From DATLXU01 sp035575515 (lineage in GTDB: Bacteria; Acidobacteriota; Blastocatellia; UBA7656): DNA of 64,000 nt. Positions within the stretch are counted from its first letter, which is position 1; each line of letters starts with the position of its first letter. The stretch lies in assembly GCA_035575515.1 (NCBI GenBank), contig DATLXU010000114.1:62001-126000 (forward strand). The letters run 5' to 3'. Positions 9,230-17,619 of the stretch are shown in pieces. Both the position numbers and the translations under genes were made by a program. The notes beneath the pieces were generated by a model. It did no database searches, was not told where the DNA came from, and worked only from the letters and a program-made list of their open reading frames with translations.

Positions 9230-10132
9230 TTATTTCGGCCTCAAGCCCTCGATGAAATCGCGGTCTTTCACGCCCGCGTGGCAGACTATGCAGGATTGCT
9301 GCCCGCGCTCATCCAAATCGGACACAAGTGCGTAGGTCAATCCTCTGTCGGTCCACGTTATGACCTTCAATCCTTCAATCGAGTCGTAATGAAATGTCAG
9401 GCCCTTTGAAACAATCTCTTCGCCGCCTGACGGCAGAGCTACCGAGTTCGACGTGACCACAAGACTGATTGGCCGCGCGCCCATTCGGTAAGCGACGTAA
9501 GCCGCGTAGTCGTTCTTGAACGCCACGAGCCGCGCGCCCTCCAGTTCGTAGAGTCTCTCCTGACCAGACGACTCCTGATAGTTTGGCAGTTTCAGATGGA
9601 ATGAAACTTTGCCGTCGAACCATTCCGATATTGCCTGCGGCGAATCCCTTTCGATTTCGAGCGGGAGATGGCCGCGCTGGTGACGCTGGTGTGTGTTTAC
9701 GGCCATCATCGCAAACTCTGATGGCTGCGATGGATTTAGGCTGCTCCTGCTGCGAGTGATGATCCAGATGCTGAATCCAATTATGATAATTGTCACAACC
9801 GCAGCAAGCGCGCGTCGACGCGGGCCGCCGCGAAAAGTAGAAGCCGCTTCCGCGAGCGAGCGTCCGACGCGACGGCGCAATTGAGGCGAAGCCAGATGAG
9901 GGGCGGGTGTAGAGCTTAGAATCTTTTCAATGTCGGCGCGAACTTCGGGAGGCGCTGCGTAAAGGGGCCGCGAGCCGCGCACGTTTTCCAGGAATCGCCG
10001 CTCGCTTTCAAATGCCGCGCGGCAGCCGTCGCACAGCTCGACGTGAGCTTCGAATCGCTCACGCTCGCAGCCCTGTAACTCGTCGTCCAGATAAAAGGCT
10101 ATCTGGCCAAGTATTGATTCACATTCGTTCAT
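9230..10132 (-). CDS. Zinc-finger anti-sigma factor with C-terminal CxxCH motif
   Basis: A 300-residue protein. Residues 1-40 form a ZAS/zf-HC2 domain with the zinc motif H30-x3-C34-x2-C37, which binds sigma factors in the cytoplasm. A transmembrane helix follows at about 108-127, then a periplasmic domain of the type seen in transmembrane anti-sigma factors (GARLVAFKNDYAAYVAYRM, then GLTYALVSDL). The unusual part is the end: C281-I-V-C284-H285, a haem c attachment motif, in the periplasmic tail. The gene overlaps the sigma factor gene upstream by four bases (ATGA), so the pair is translationally coupled. A haem or redox sensor that releases the sigma factor is a reasonable inference, given the haem proteins on both sides. 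Confidence 0.85.
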   Translation of the reverse strand: MNECESILGQIAFYLDDELQGCERERFEAHVELCDGCRAAFESERRFLENVRGSRPLYAAPPEVRADIEKILSSTPAPHLASPQLRRRVGRSLAEAASTFRGGPRRRALAAVVTIIIIGFSIWIITRSRSSLNPSQPSEFAMMAVNTHQRHQRGHLPLEIERDSPQAISEWFDGKVSFHLKLPNYQESSGQERLYELEGARLVAFKNDYAAYVAYRMGARPISLVVTSNSVALPSGGEEIVSKGLTFHYDSIEGLKVITWTDRGLTYALVSDLDERGQQSCIVCHAGVKDRDFIEGLRPK

Positions 10133-10701
10133 GCTTCATTCGCTCGCAAGGCTTTTTTTGAAGCGCCGGTCTGCCATTCCATCAACAGGTTTCGGAGCCT
10201 TTCGCGCGCGCGGCCAAGTCGCGACATCACGGTTCCGGCGGGGCATCCGATTATTCCGGAAATCTGCTGATAGCTGAAGCCTTCTATATCGCGCAGCACT
10301 ATCACCTCGCGATAAGGTTGCGGAAGGCTCTCAATCGCAGCGCGAACCTCCTCGCGCTCCACTTTTCTCAAATAGACAACGTGCGGGTCATTGGCCGCGC
10401 GATCTAACCAGTTGGTGCGGTTTTCCTCTTCGGCGTCGAGTTCAACGAATCGCGGCCCGGTGCGCGCGTGGCGAAGCTGATTCAACCACGCATTTCGCAT
10501 TATAGCAAACATCCAGCTCTTGAGATTGCTGTCTGGCAGCAACTGGCCGAACGCGCGAACCGCTCGAAGATATGTCTCTTGCACGAGGTCTTCGGCTTCC
10601 GAGCGGTCTCGCGTCAGAGTCATTGCAAAACAGTAGAGCGCGTCAATGTGTTCAAGTGCCGCCTGACTGAAGGTTCCATTGTTCGCGCCAGCTTCACCCA
10701 T
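10129..10701 (-). CDS. ECF sigma factor paired with the CxxCH anti-sigma factor
   Basis: A sigma-70 family ECF protein of 190 residues from the ATG at 10701, which has GGAGAG eight bases upstream; a longer TTG-started reading to 10752 is less likely. Region 2 contains RDRSEAEDLVQETYLRAVRAF and the adjoining NLKSWMFAIMRNAWLNQLR. Region 4 contains LPQPYREVIVLRDIEGFSY and PAGTVMSRLGRARERLR. These are hallmarks of the RpoE-like ECF group. It overlaps the anti-sigma start by four bases. It is divergent from the MauG-like gene at 11181, which is a candidate target. Confidence 0.9.
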   Translation of the reverse strand: MGEAGANNGTFSQAALEHIDALYCFAMTLTRDRSEAEDLVQETYLRAVRAFGQLLPDSNLKSWMFAIMRNAWLNQLRHARTGPRFVELDAEEENRTNWLDRAANDPHVVYLRKVEREEVRAAIESLPQPYREVIVLRDIEGFSYQQISGIIGCPAGTVMSRLGRARERLRNLLMEWQTGASKKALRANEA

Positions 10702-10828
10702 TCCGGGTCTCTCCGATCTGAAGTGCCAACTATAATAACACGCAATGGGCAAATATATTTCGCCTTTTTGAATTTTTTTTCGGACGCCGGGAATAAGACT
10801 GCCCGTCGAGTGTTATTACCAGTGCATG

Positions 10829-10913
10829 GCTTTGCACAAAGAGCTATTAGGAGCATTATAAGAAGCCAGGCAAAAGCCTGTTTATTTGTGTTGAAATGCT
10901 TTTTGTGCAAAGC
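10829..10913 (+). repeat. Nested inverted repeat in the sigma/MauG intergenic region
   Basis: Perfect 12-base arms at 10829-10840 and 10902-10913 (GCTTTGCACAAA and its complement) enclose a smaller hairpin, CAGGC-AAAA-GCCTG, at 10867-10880, which is followed by a T-rich run. No ORF fits. It could be a regulatory RNA with its own terminator, a leader structure, or a small mobile repeat. The rest of the gap (10702-11180) shows only the operator-like dyad listed separately. Confidence 0.5.
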
Positions 10914-11130
10914 TGTTGTGCGTGCAAGTCGAGATGCGAGCATCGGAAGTTATAGAATCAGCGCAGGTTTCAAATTGCCAGTAATATGAATGCACCGTGG
11001 CGATTGCAATGACGGGTTTTGAGAGCGACAGCCGTAAACGCGACGGCTGGCCCCCGTCTCATACTTAACCAAAACCACAAAATGAAAACCGGTCGGCGTT
11101 GCCGCGCGATCATCGCGCGCTCGCCTGCGC

Positions 11131-11151
11131 CGATGTGTCAATTGCACATCG
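11131..11151 (+). promoter_or_regulatory. Operator-like dyad upstream of the MauG-like gene
   Basis: Perfect 7-base arms CGATGTG and CACATCG flank a TCAATTG spacer, ending 29 bases before the ATG. Position and symmetry suggest a dimeric regulator site or a hairpin in the 5' leader. The TGTG/CACA arms recall the CRP/FNR family loosely; the regulator is not known. Confidence 0.35.
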
Positions 11152-11180
11152 CAATGAATAGTGCATAAGAAGGAGAATGT

Positions 11181-12590
11181 ATGAGTGCCTTGATGCGCAT
11201 TAAGATGGTGGCGATTGTCATCTTTTTTGTGATATTTGCCGTCGTGATGATTACCAGCCCGCAAGCGCGCGCGCAAGACGACGCCAAAAAGCAAGGCGAG
11301 CGACAATCGTCATTCATACCCGTAATCGAAGAGCCTTTCGCTGTCGTCTTGGAACGCGACAGGGCCGCAAAAGCGCGCGTGATGGCCGAGCATCAGAAGC
11401 TGCTCGAATCGCGCTACGACCTCAGCCGCCGCGTCGACCCGAAAGTGACGATGACGCGCGGCAAGCCGATTCCCGTAGGCCCGACCGCCCGACTCAAAGG
11501 CGGGGTGACGTGGGAGCAACTCGGACGAATGTCGCCCGACGAGATAAAAGAAAAAGACCTGTTCCCCTACCCGCCGCTTCCGCACATCAACCACGCAGTC
11601 GGCGGCATGGTCTTTCCGCAGGCGGAGATAAAACAACTGCCACGGCTTGAGCGATTCGACATGGACTTTGACCTGCCGGATTATTTCCTGCCGGAGTTCC
11701 CACCCGCCATCTTTCTGACGACCCGGCCCGATCTTGGCGATGTCTCGAAAGGGCAGGTCGTGACGATTGACAACTTCTACGATCTGTTCAACGGCATACT
11801 CAACCCGAAGCAACTCGACGGGCTGCGCCTGCTCGTGACTCAATTCCCGCAGCAGCAGTTCAACGCGACGGCTGACCGCAAAACCGAAAAGCCCGAAGGC
11901 ATGCGCGGAGTGGCCTGCTTCGACTGCCACGTCAACGGCCACACATCGGGCGCGACTCATCTGGTCGGCGACATTCGCCCGCAGGAGAATCGCCGCCGCA
12001 TAGACACACCATCGCTTCGCGGAGTGAACATTCAGAGACTGTTCGGCTCGCAGCGAGCGTTGCGCACGGTCGAAGACTTCACAGAATTTGAGCAGCGCGC
12101 GGCTTATTTTGACGGCGACCCGGTCATAGCCACGAAGAAAGGATTGAATATCCTTGAGCGCGGCTCGCAGATTCACGCTATGGCAGAGTTTCAGGAGCTA
12201 TTGGATTTTCCGCCCGCGCCTAAGCTGAACGTGTTTGGACGACTCGACCGCTCTAAGGCGACCGAAAACGAGATACGCGGCGAAGAGTTGTTCTTCGGCA
12301 AAGCCAACTGCGCCGCGTGCCACACGCCGCCTTATTACACCGACGGCCTGATGCACGATTTGAAAGTGGAGCGATTCTACAAACCGCGAATGGAAGGCGG
12401 GATGATGATAACAGCGCAGGGGCCGATCAAAACTTTCCCATTGCGCGGCATCAAAGAATCGCCGCCCTACTTGCACGATGGCCGGTTGCTGACGCTTGAA
12501 GACACGGTTGAGTTCTTCAATCTCGTTTTACAGTTGAACCTCTCGGCGCAAGAGAAAAGCGACCTCGTCTCATTCCTGCGCGCATTGTGA
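11181..12590 (+). CDS. MauG/cytochrome c peroxidase-like dihaem protein
   Basis: A 469-residue exported protein with signal peptide residues 1-31. Two haem c motifs are visible: CFDCH at 246-250 and CAACH at 377-381. The C-terminal part has the family pattern GEELFFGKANCAACH, then FPLRGIKESPPYLHDGR and TLEDTVEFFNL. Such proteins reduce hydrogen peroxide or oxidise protein or small substrates in the periplasm using electrons from cytochromes. The N-terminal third (to about residue 200) is not obviously part of the core family. AAGGAG lies ten bases before the ATG. It is divergent from the sigma/anti-sigma pair at 9230-10701, so control by that sigma factor is plausible but unproven. Confidence 0.85.
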   Translation: MSALMRIKMVAIVIFFVIFAVVMITSPQARAQDDAKKQGERQSSFIPVIEEPFAVVLERDRAAKARVMAEHQKLLESRYDLSRRVDPKVTMTRGKPIPVGPTARLKGGVTWEQLGRMSPDEIKEKDLFPYPPLPHINHAVGGMVFPQAEIKQLPRLERFDMDFDLPDYFLPEFPPAIFLTTRPDLGDVSKGQVVTIDNFYDLFNGILNPKQLDGLRLLVTQFPQQQFNATADRKTEKPEGMRGVACFDCHVNGHTSGATHLVGDIRPQENRRRIDTPSLRGVNIQRLFGSQRALRTVEDFTEFEQRAAYFDGDPVIATKKGLNILERGSQIHAMAEFQELLDFPPAPKLNVFGRLDRSKATENEIRGEELFFGKANCAACHTPPYYTDGLMHDLKVERFYKPRMEGGMMITAQGPIKTFPLRGIKESPPYLHDGRLLTLEDTVEFFNLVLQLNLSAQEKSDLVSFLRAL

Positions 12591-12602
12591 CGGCGATAAG
12601 TT

Positions 12603-12650
12603 TTGCGGAGGCGCAAGGCTTGAAGTTGCTTTGCGCCTCCGCAATCCATT
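12603..12650 (+). terminator. Terminator-like hairpin after the MauG-like gene
   Basis: A perfect 14-bp stem (12603-12616 with 12631-12644) around a 14-base loop starts 12 bases after the stop codon. A short ATTTTAAT stretch follows rather than a full T-run. The unusually long perfect stem also fits a small dispersed repeat. Confidence 0.6.
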
Positions 12651-12677
12651 TTAATCTCAAGAGGGTCAGGCAATTCC

Positions 12678-12739
12678 CCGCAGCTTGCTGCGGCTCCGCT
12701 TCCTCCCTCTTGCGCGATACCTCGCAGCTTGCTGCGAGG
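12678..12739. repeat. Pair of hairpins sharing one palindromic core
   Basis: Two palindromes, at 12678-12693 and 12720-12739, share the same 14-base core CGCAGCTTGCTGCG with different flanking pairs. They sit between the MauG-like gene and a secreted protein gene. The shared core suggests REP-like elements rather than terminators. Confidence 0.6.
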
Positions 12740-12831
12740 AACTTCATTTGGGGTGGAAATCTGGGATAATCAAGTGCCGTAATTTGATCCTGACCAAATG
12801 GTCGCAATAGGTTCTCTCTCAGGAGCAGTTT

Positions 12832-13350
12832 ATGAATAAAGAATCTCGTTTGAGCAGGGTTTTCTTGATCGCGTTGTGTGTCTCGGTTCTTGCGGTCGGC
12901 GCGGCGGCGCGTCAGTATTCGGCACAGGGCAGCGACAAAGGCAATAAGAACGTCCACAAGATCATCCACCTCGCGCCAACCGACGTCGAACCGAAAGCAA
13001 CTGGCATCGCAAAAATCTCCGCCAAGATGAAGGGCAAGAAGCCGAGTCAGGACTTCCAAGTCGTCGGCGCGAACCTTAAATCGGGCGCGACTTACGATCT
13101 GTTCGTTGACGGCGTGAAGGTCGGTTCGCAAAAAGCTGGCGTTGATCAGGATGATGAGCCAGAACCCGGCGAAGAGGGCGCTTCGGTCGAGTTTCTGTTT
13201 TCGAGCAAAGCTAAGGTACACGATGACCCTGACGATCATGGGCCGCAGCCTCTGCCGGAATCGCTGAACCCGGTCACGAAAATCAAACTGATCGAGTTGA
13301 AGGATTCAACAGGCAAGGTTGTATTGTTGGGCCAGTTCTCAACCACGTAA
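12832..13350 (+). CDS. Secreted protein of unknown function
   Basis: A 172-residue protein with an N-terminal signal peptide (hydrophobic VFLIALCVSVLAVGAAA) and an AGGAG ribosome binding site. The mature part is polar, with a Lys-rich segment, a GATYDLFVDGVKVGS motif and an acidic Asp/Glu/Pro stretch before a C-terminal beta-rich segment. I do not recognise the family. The start context and signal peptide support a real gene. It stands alone between a hairpin cluster and a pseudogene. Confidence 0.65.
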   Translation: MNKESRLSRVFLIALCVSVLAVGAAARQYSAQGSDKGNKNVHKIIHLAPTDVEPKATGIAKISAKMKGKKPSQDFQVVGANLKSGATYDLFVDGVKVGSQKAGVDQDDEPEPGEEGASVEFLFSSKAKVHDDPDDHGPQPLPESLNPVTKIKLIELKDSTGKVVLLGQFSTT

Positions 13351-13370
13351 AAGTATTGAATCATCTTGAG

Positions 13371-13972
13371 CGGAGTCGAGTCGCCAGCAAATCTGCCAGC
13401 GCGGTTGACGAGTTTGTTTCGAGCCGAGCGGCGCAATGGCTTGCCTTCGCTTGAGGATTTGCCGAAGCAACTTTCTTCTTCTTCGTGCCAGATGTATGGC
13501 TATCGCTAATCGGCGCGCGTTCGATTCGGCCCCGCGCTGAAAGCAACTTTTGCGGCTCTTGCGGGCGCGCTTGCGGGCGGAGTCGTGATGTATCTGTTTG
13601 GTCATTTCGCGGCAGACGCGGCCCGAGCTTTTCTTGATTATGTTCACGCCATCAGCCCCGCGATGATCGGCGGAGTCGAAAATCAAATTGGCGAGCAAGG
13701 CCTTGTGGCTGTGATGCTCGGCCCGCTCAGAGGCGTCCCGTAGAAAATCTACGCCGTCGAGTGGGGGAGCGCGCAGCGGCAGTCTCATCAGCTTTCTTGT
13801 CATCTCAATTCCTGCGCGCTACGTTCGCTTCCTTATAGCCGCCGTTTTGTCTCGCGCCATCACGCGACTCGCTGAACCGTTGACACGCCATCGCGCGCGA
13901 ACGGAAATAATTATCCGGGCGGGAGTCTGGGCGGCGTTCTACACTTTCTATTTTTCGCGCTTCGGGTTGTGA
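13371..13972 (+). pseudogene. Broken VTT/DedA-like (YqaA-type) membrane protein gene
   Basis: The region is not one open frame, but three plus-strand frames read in turn give a coherent membrane protein. One frame gives AAQWLAFA, a TGA stop at 13452-13454, then GFAEATFFFFVPDVWLSLIG. The frame changes near 13520-13530 and continues as KATFAALAGALAGGVVMYLFG to ISPAMIGGVENQIGEQGLVA and GVP. There a TAG stop at 13741 stands where the family has Tyr (PYKIYAVE in relatives, as I recall them). At the run of five G near 13763-13767 the frame changes again and ends with SFLVISIPARYVRFLIAAVL and FSRFGL before TGA at 13970. Four separate lesions argue for decay rather than one sequencing error. No start codon is identified. 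Confidence 0.72.
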
Positions 13973-13974
13973 AT

Positions 13975-14012
13975 GAAAAAAGCCGGAGACTCGCAAAGAA
14001 CCTCCGGCCTTT
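13975..14012. terminator. Bidirectional terminator
   Basis: A 7-bp stem (GCCGGAG with CTCCGGC) has an A-run on its left and TTTATTTT on its right. It lies between the pseudogene and the convergent S9 peptidase gene and can end transcription in both directions. Confidence 0.75.
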
Positions 14013-14024
14013 ATTTTCGCTCAG

Positions 14025-16055
14025 CTACTGATTCGTGGAAGGCTTCTCGTCAGATTTCTTCTCGTCTTTCTCAGGCTTTGGTTCGGGCACTTCGACTCCG
14101 AGCACGTACTTTGAAAACCATGCGTACTCGCGGCGCATCTTGTCGAGGCGATGGCGCGGCTCCTGAAGTCCGTGCGGCTCGCGCGGAAAGAACACAAGCT
14201 CGACAGGCACGCCATTTTTGCGAAGGCCCATGTAAAGCTCCTGCGCCTGCGAAGGCGGCACGCGCGTGTCTGCCTGGCCGTGCAATATGAGCGTTGGTGT
14301 CTTCGCCTGCTTAATGAAGGTCATCGCGGAAGCCTTCTGGTAAGACTGCAAATTATCCCAGGGCTGGCCGCCGAAGTACTCTTCGAGCGTGCGTTGCAGA
14401 TCGTTCGTCGAGTACATTGAAAACATATCCGTGAGGCCCGCGCCGACCATCACCGCTTTGAAGCGATTCGTCTGCGTGAGCGTCCACGCGGTCATGTACC
14501 CGCCATAGCTCCAGCCCGCTTGGGCGAGCTTGTCGGGATCGGCCACGCCTTTCGCAATTAGATTGTCAATTCCGGTTTGAATGTCCTGATAATCACCGCC
14601 GCCCCAATCGTTGAGGTTCGCAAGCAGAAACTTTTCGCCGTAGCCGGATGAGCCGCGCACGTTCGGGTAAAGCACGACCCAGCCTTTGCCCGCATAGACG
14701 TGGCCGAAGTTGCCCCACGAAGAAGGGAAGCTCTGCGTCCACACGCCCGACGGCCCGCCGTGAATCAACGCAACCATAGGATAACGATTGCCAGCTTTGT
14801 AGCCGACCGGATAGATCACGATGCCTTCAATCTCCATCCCGTCTTTGCTCTTCCAGCGGATAACTTCGCTTGAGCCGAGCGCAAGCTCGCGCACCTGCGG
14901 GTTGTGGTCCGTCAGTTTTTTCGGCTCGGTTATAGGCAGCGACTTCGCGACGTAGACATCTTCCGGGTGCTGAATGTCTGAGAGCGTGAATGCGACGACG
15001 GAGCCGTCGCGCGAAAACGTAGCCTGACCCATCACGCCCGCGTTGTTCGATAGCTGTTTCACTTCGCCGGTTGCGACTGCGACCGCAAAGAGCTGCGAGG
15101 TTGTGCGCATCGAAGTTGTGAAATAGATCGTGCGCCCGTCTGCTGACCATCGCGGCTGGCTCGGTTGATACTCGAACGAAGTCGTTAATACGCGCGGCGT
15201 TCCGCCTTCGGCTGCAATAACAGCCAGCTTCGATTGACCGACTACGGCGAATTTCGGTTCGCGCGTGAGGTAAGCTATCCAGCGGCCATCGGGCGACCAT
15301 CGCGGGCTTGAATCCGGCCCTTCGTTTTCGACAAGCTTGCGCTGCCTGCTCGTTTCAACGTCAACAACCCAAATGTCAGAGAGACTGCCATCATCGGCCT
15401 TCGGCGTTGGAACAGTCGTGTAGGCGATTGAACGTCCATCGGGCGACCACTGCGGATCGGTTGCGACGTAATCGCTTTTAACAAGCTCGTTCGCTTTCTT
15501 TGTCTTCACATCAATCGTCCAGATGCGCGAGAACTTAAAGTTCTTATCAATCACAACAGCGTCGTCTTTATCTTTCTGTTTCTTCTCTTCGTCAGGAGTT
15601 GTCTCCTGTTGCGCGACGTAAGCGATTCGGCTCCCGTCGGGCGACCACTGGAATGATTGAACGCCGGACTTGGATTCGGTCAGTCGTTCGGCCTCGCCGC
15701 CGGTCGGAGAGATTAAGAAGATTTGCGGCTTCTCTTCGCGCGCCGATATGAAAGCTATCCACCGGCCATCGGGCGACCATCGCGGAGAGTTGTCGTTCTT
15801 CTTGCTCGTGGTAAGACGTATCGGATCGCCGCCCGCGGTTGAAACCAGCCAGATGTCTGCGTCGGTCGCGTTCTCTTTGAGGTCGGTCGAGGTCACTACG
15901 TAAGCGACCCACCGGCCATCGGGCGACACCTGCGCGTCAGATACGTTTTTGACTGCGAACGTGTCTTCAAAAGTCATCGCGCGCTTCTGCTGCGCGAATG
16001 CGGCGATGACAGACAGCGATAATGACATTGCAATAAGAGCAATGATGCGTTTCAT
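14025..16055 (-). CDS. S9 family (prolyl oligopeptidase-like) exported peptidase
   Basis: A 676-residue protein with a signal peptide (residues 1-21). The N-terminal two thirds is a TolB/WD40-like propeller with repeated VSPDGRWVAY / WSPDGRWIAF blades. The C-terminal third is an alpha/beta hydrolase S9 domain with the catalytic triad Ser516 (GWSYGG), Asp596 (HGQADTRVPP) and His628 (EPHG). It is a dipeptidyl- or acylaminoacyl-peptidase-type enzyme that digests short peptides in the envelope. The C-terminal tail is Lys/Glu/Pro-rich. It is divergent from an M20D amidohydrolase, so the pair may serve peptide use. AAGGGG precedes the ATG. Confidence 0.92.
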   Translation of the reverse strand: MKRIIALIAMSLSLSVIAAFAQQKRAMTFEDTFAVKNVSDAQVSPDGRWVAYVVTSTDLKENATDADIWLVSTAGGDPIRLTTSKKNDNSPRWSPDGRWIAFISAREEKPQIFLISPTGGEAERLTESKSGVQSFQWSPDGSRIAYVAQQETTPDEEKKQKDKDDAVVIDKNFKFSRIWTIDVKTKKANELVKSDYVATDPQWSPDGRSIAYTTVPTPKADDGSLSDIWVVDVETSRQRKLVENEGPDSSPRWSPDGRWIAYLTREPKFAVVGQSKLAVIAAEGGTPRVLTTSFEYQPSQPRWSADGRTIYFTTSMRTTSQLFAVAVATGEVKQLSNNAGVMGQATFSRDGSVVAFTLSDIQHPEDVYVAKSLPITEPKKLTDHNPQVRELALGSSEVIRWKSKDGMEIEGIVIYPVGYKAGNRYPMVALIHGGPSGVWTQSFPSSWGNFGHVYAGKGWVVLYPNVRGSSGYGEKFLLANLNDWGGGDYQDIQTGIDNLIAKGVADPDKLAQAGWSYGGYMTAWTLTQTNRFKAVMVGAGLTDMFSMYSTNDLQRTLEEYFGGQPWDNLQSYQKASAMTFIKQAKTPTLILHGQADTRVPPSQAQELYMGLRKNGVPVELVFFPREPHGLQEPRHRLDKMRREYAWFSKYVLGVEVPEPKPEKDEKKSDEKPSTNQ

Positions 16056-16259
16056 AATGTTCCCCTTTTTGAATGGAAGATTGAAATCGGCAAGCGCGAT
16101 TCGCTTGCGTGCGCCCTTCAGCCACTGGTCTGAGAAGTGGGATTACAACACTTCGCGCGCGCGCCGTCAATCAGCATGGAGCTTGACCGAATCTCTCCCG
16201 TAGCCATATCCTCTTTTAGCCCGTCAGTGAACTTTCTGCAAACTTATAGAGGATGACCG

Positions 16260-17546
16260 ATGAAACAAAGGACGGCTATCGCCATCGTTTTAATCCTGGC
16301 TTTCACATTTCCAACCGTTGCGCGTCAAAAGCCAGCTTCATCGCGCGAGCAGCAGATCGCAAGCGCAGCCGAATCGCTTCGCCAGAAACTGATTGAGCAG
16401 CGCCGCGATTTTCACATGCACCCGGAGCTATCGAACCGCGAAGAGCGCACTTCGCGAGTCGTAGCTGAACGGCTTCGCGCGCTCGGTCTTGAAGTTCAAA
16501 CCGGCGTCGGCAAATACGGCGTTGTCGCTTTGCTCAAAGGCGCGAAGCCCGGTACCGTTGTCGCCGTGCGCGCAGACATGGACGCGCTGCCGATTCAGGA
16601 AACGATTGACGTGCCATACAAATCGCAGAACGCTGGCGTAAAACACGCCTGCGGCCACGACGCGCACACCACAATCGAGCTTGGCGTCGCAGAAGTCCTG
16701 AGCAAAATGCGCGATCAGATACCGGGAACTGTCAAGTTCATCTTTCAACCCGCAGAAGAGGGCGCGCCTGCGGGCGAAGAAGGCGGCGCGCCGCTGATGA
16801 TTAAAGAAGGCGCGCTTGAGACTCCGCGCCCGCAGGCGATCTTCGGGCTGCACGTGATGCCGAACATCGAAGTCGGGCAGATCGGCTACAACTCCGGTCC
16901 CGCGATGGCTTCATCAGATCGGTTCGTCATCACCATCCGCGGCAAGAAAGTTCACGGCGCTTATCCGCACGACGGCATTGACGCTGTCGTCGTCGCATCG
17001 GAATGCGTATCGGCTCTGCAAACGATTCGCAGCCGACGCACGAACACGCTTGAGCCTCTGGTCATCACTATAGGCAGCATTCACGGCGGCAACCGCTTCA
17101 ACATCATCGCAGACGAAGTGAAGCTCGAAGGCACGATGCGCACGCTCAACGAAGATGTTCGCGCGCAGGCTCAGCAGATGATGCGGGACACACTCGCCGG
17201 AATCACTTCCGCCTACGGCGCAAAGTATGAGATCGTATTCGATAGCCCGAACCCTGTGACCTACAACGACCCGAAGCTTGTTGAAGAGACTCTGCCGACG
17301 ATGCGGCGAATACTTGGCGATGCGAACGTCCTGAATCCCAAGCCGCAGATGGGCGCGGAAGATTTTTCGTACTATCAAAAAGTGATACCGGGATTCTTCT
17401 ATTTTCTCGGTGTCGGCAACAAAGCGAAGGGAATTACGGCGATGATTCACACGCCGGAGTTCGACTTGGATGAAGAGAGCCTGTTGATCGGCGTGAAACT
17501 CATGTCGAACGTGCTGCTCGATTATCTCGACAGGCATCAGAAATAA
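16260..17546 (+). CDS. M20D family amidohydrolase, exported
   Basis: A 428-residue protein with signal peptide residues 1-21 and the M20D core. Metal-binding motifs are visible: HMHPELS near residue 46, CGHDAHT at 131-137 and QPAEEGAPAGEE about 30 residues later, with GLHVMPN following. This family removes acyl groups from N-acyl amino acids or dipeptides (IAA-amino acid hydrolase and hippurate hydrolase types). An AGAGG ribosome binding site lies before the ATG. It is divergent from the S9 peptidase and 73 bases upstream of the peroxiredoxin-like gene. Confidence 0.9.
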   Translation: MKQRTAIAIVLILAFTFPTVARQKPASSREQQIASAAESLRQKLIEQRRDFHMHPELSNREERTSRVVAERLRALGLEVQTGVGKYGVVALLKGAKPGTVVAVRADMDALPIQETIDVPYKSQNAGVKHACGHDAHTTIELGVAEVLSKMRDQIPGTVKFIFQPAEEGAPAGEEGGAPLMIKEGALETPRPQAIFGLHVMPNIEVGQIGYNSGPAMASSDRFVITIRGKKVHGAYPHDGIDAVVVASECVSALQTIRSRRTNTLEPLVITIGSIHGGNRFNIIADEVKLEGTMRTLNEDVRAQAQQMMRDTLAGITSAYGAKYEIVFDSPNPVTYNDPKLVEETLPTMRRILGDANVLNPKPQMGAEDFSYYQKVIPGFFYFLGVGNKAKGITAMIHTPEFDLDEESLLIGVKLMSNVLLDYLDRHQK

Positions 17547-17580
17547 CGCCTGGCTAAAAGCGACGGCTTTTACGTCTGTA

Positions 17581-17610
17581 TTGACAACCGCGAGCCGCGC
17601 AAATTAGATT
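17581..17610 (+). promoter_or_regulatory. Sigma-70-type promoter of the peroxiredoxin-like gene
   Basis: A perfect TTGACA (17581-17586) and TAGATT (17605-17610) are separated by 18 bases. The predicted transcript would start only a few bases before the ATG at 17620, and no Shine-Dalgarno sequence is present, so a leaderless mRNA is possible. Confidence 0.5.
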
Positions 17611-17619
17611 TATTTAACG

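Noticed and set aside
11310..12176. A 288-codon minus-strand frame inside the MauG-like gene
   Set aside because: It lies wholly antisense to a gene with signal peptide and two haem motifs, and shows no domain or ribosome binding site.
13452..13454. The in-frame TGA of the VTT-like pseudogene as a second selenocysteine codon
   Set aside because: The family has Trp at this place, not Cys, and the same gene carries frameshifts and a TAG, so it is decay.
13339..13803. A 154-codon minus-strand frame over the pseudogene region
   Set aside because: The product is Arg-rich with no family, while the plus strand reads as broken pieces of a known membrane family.
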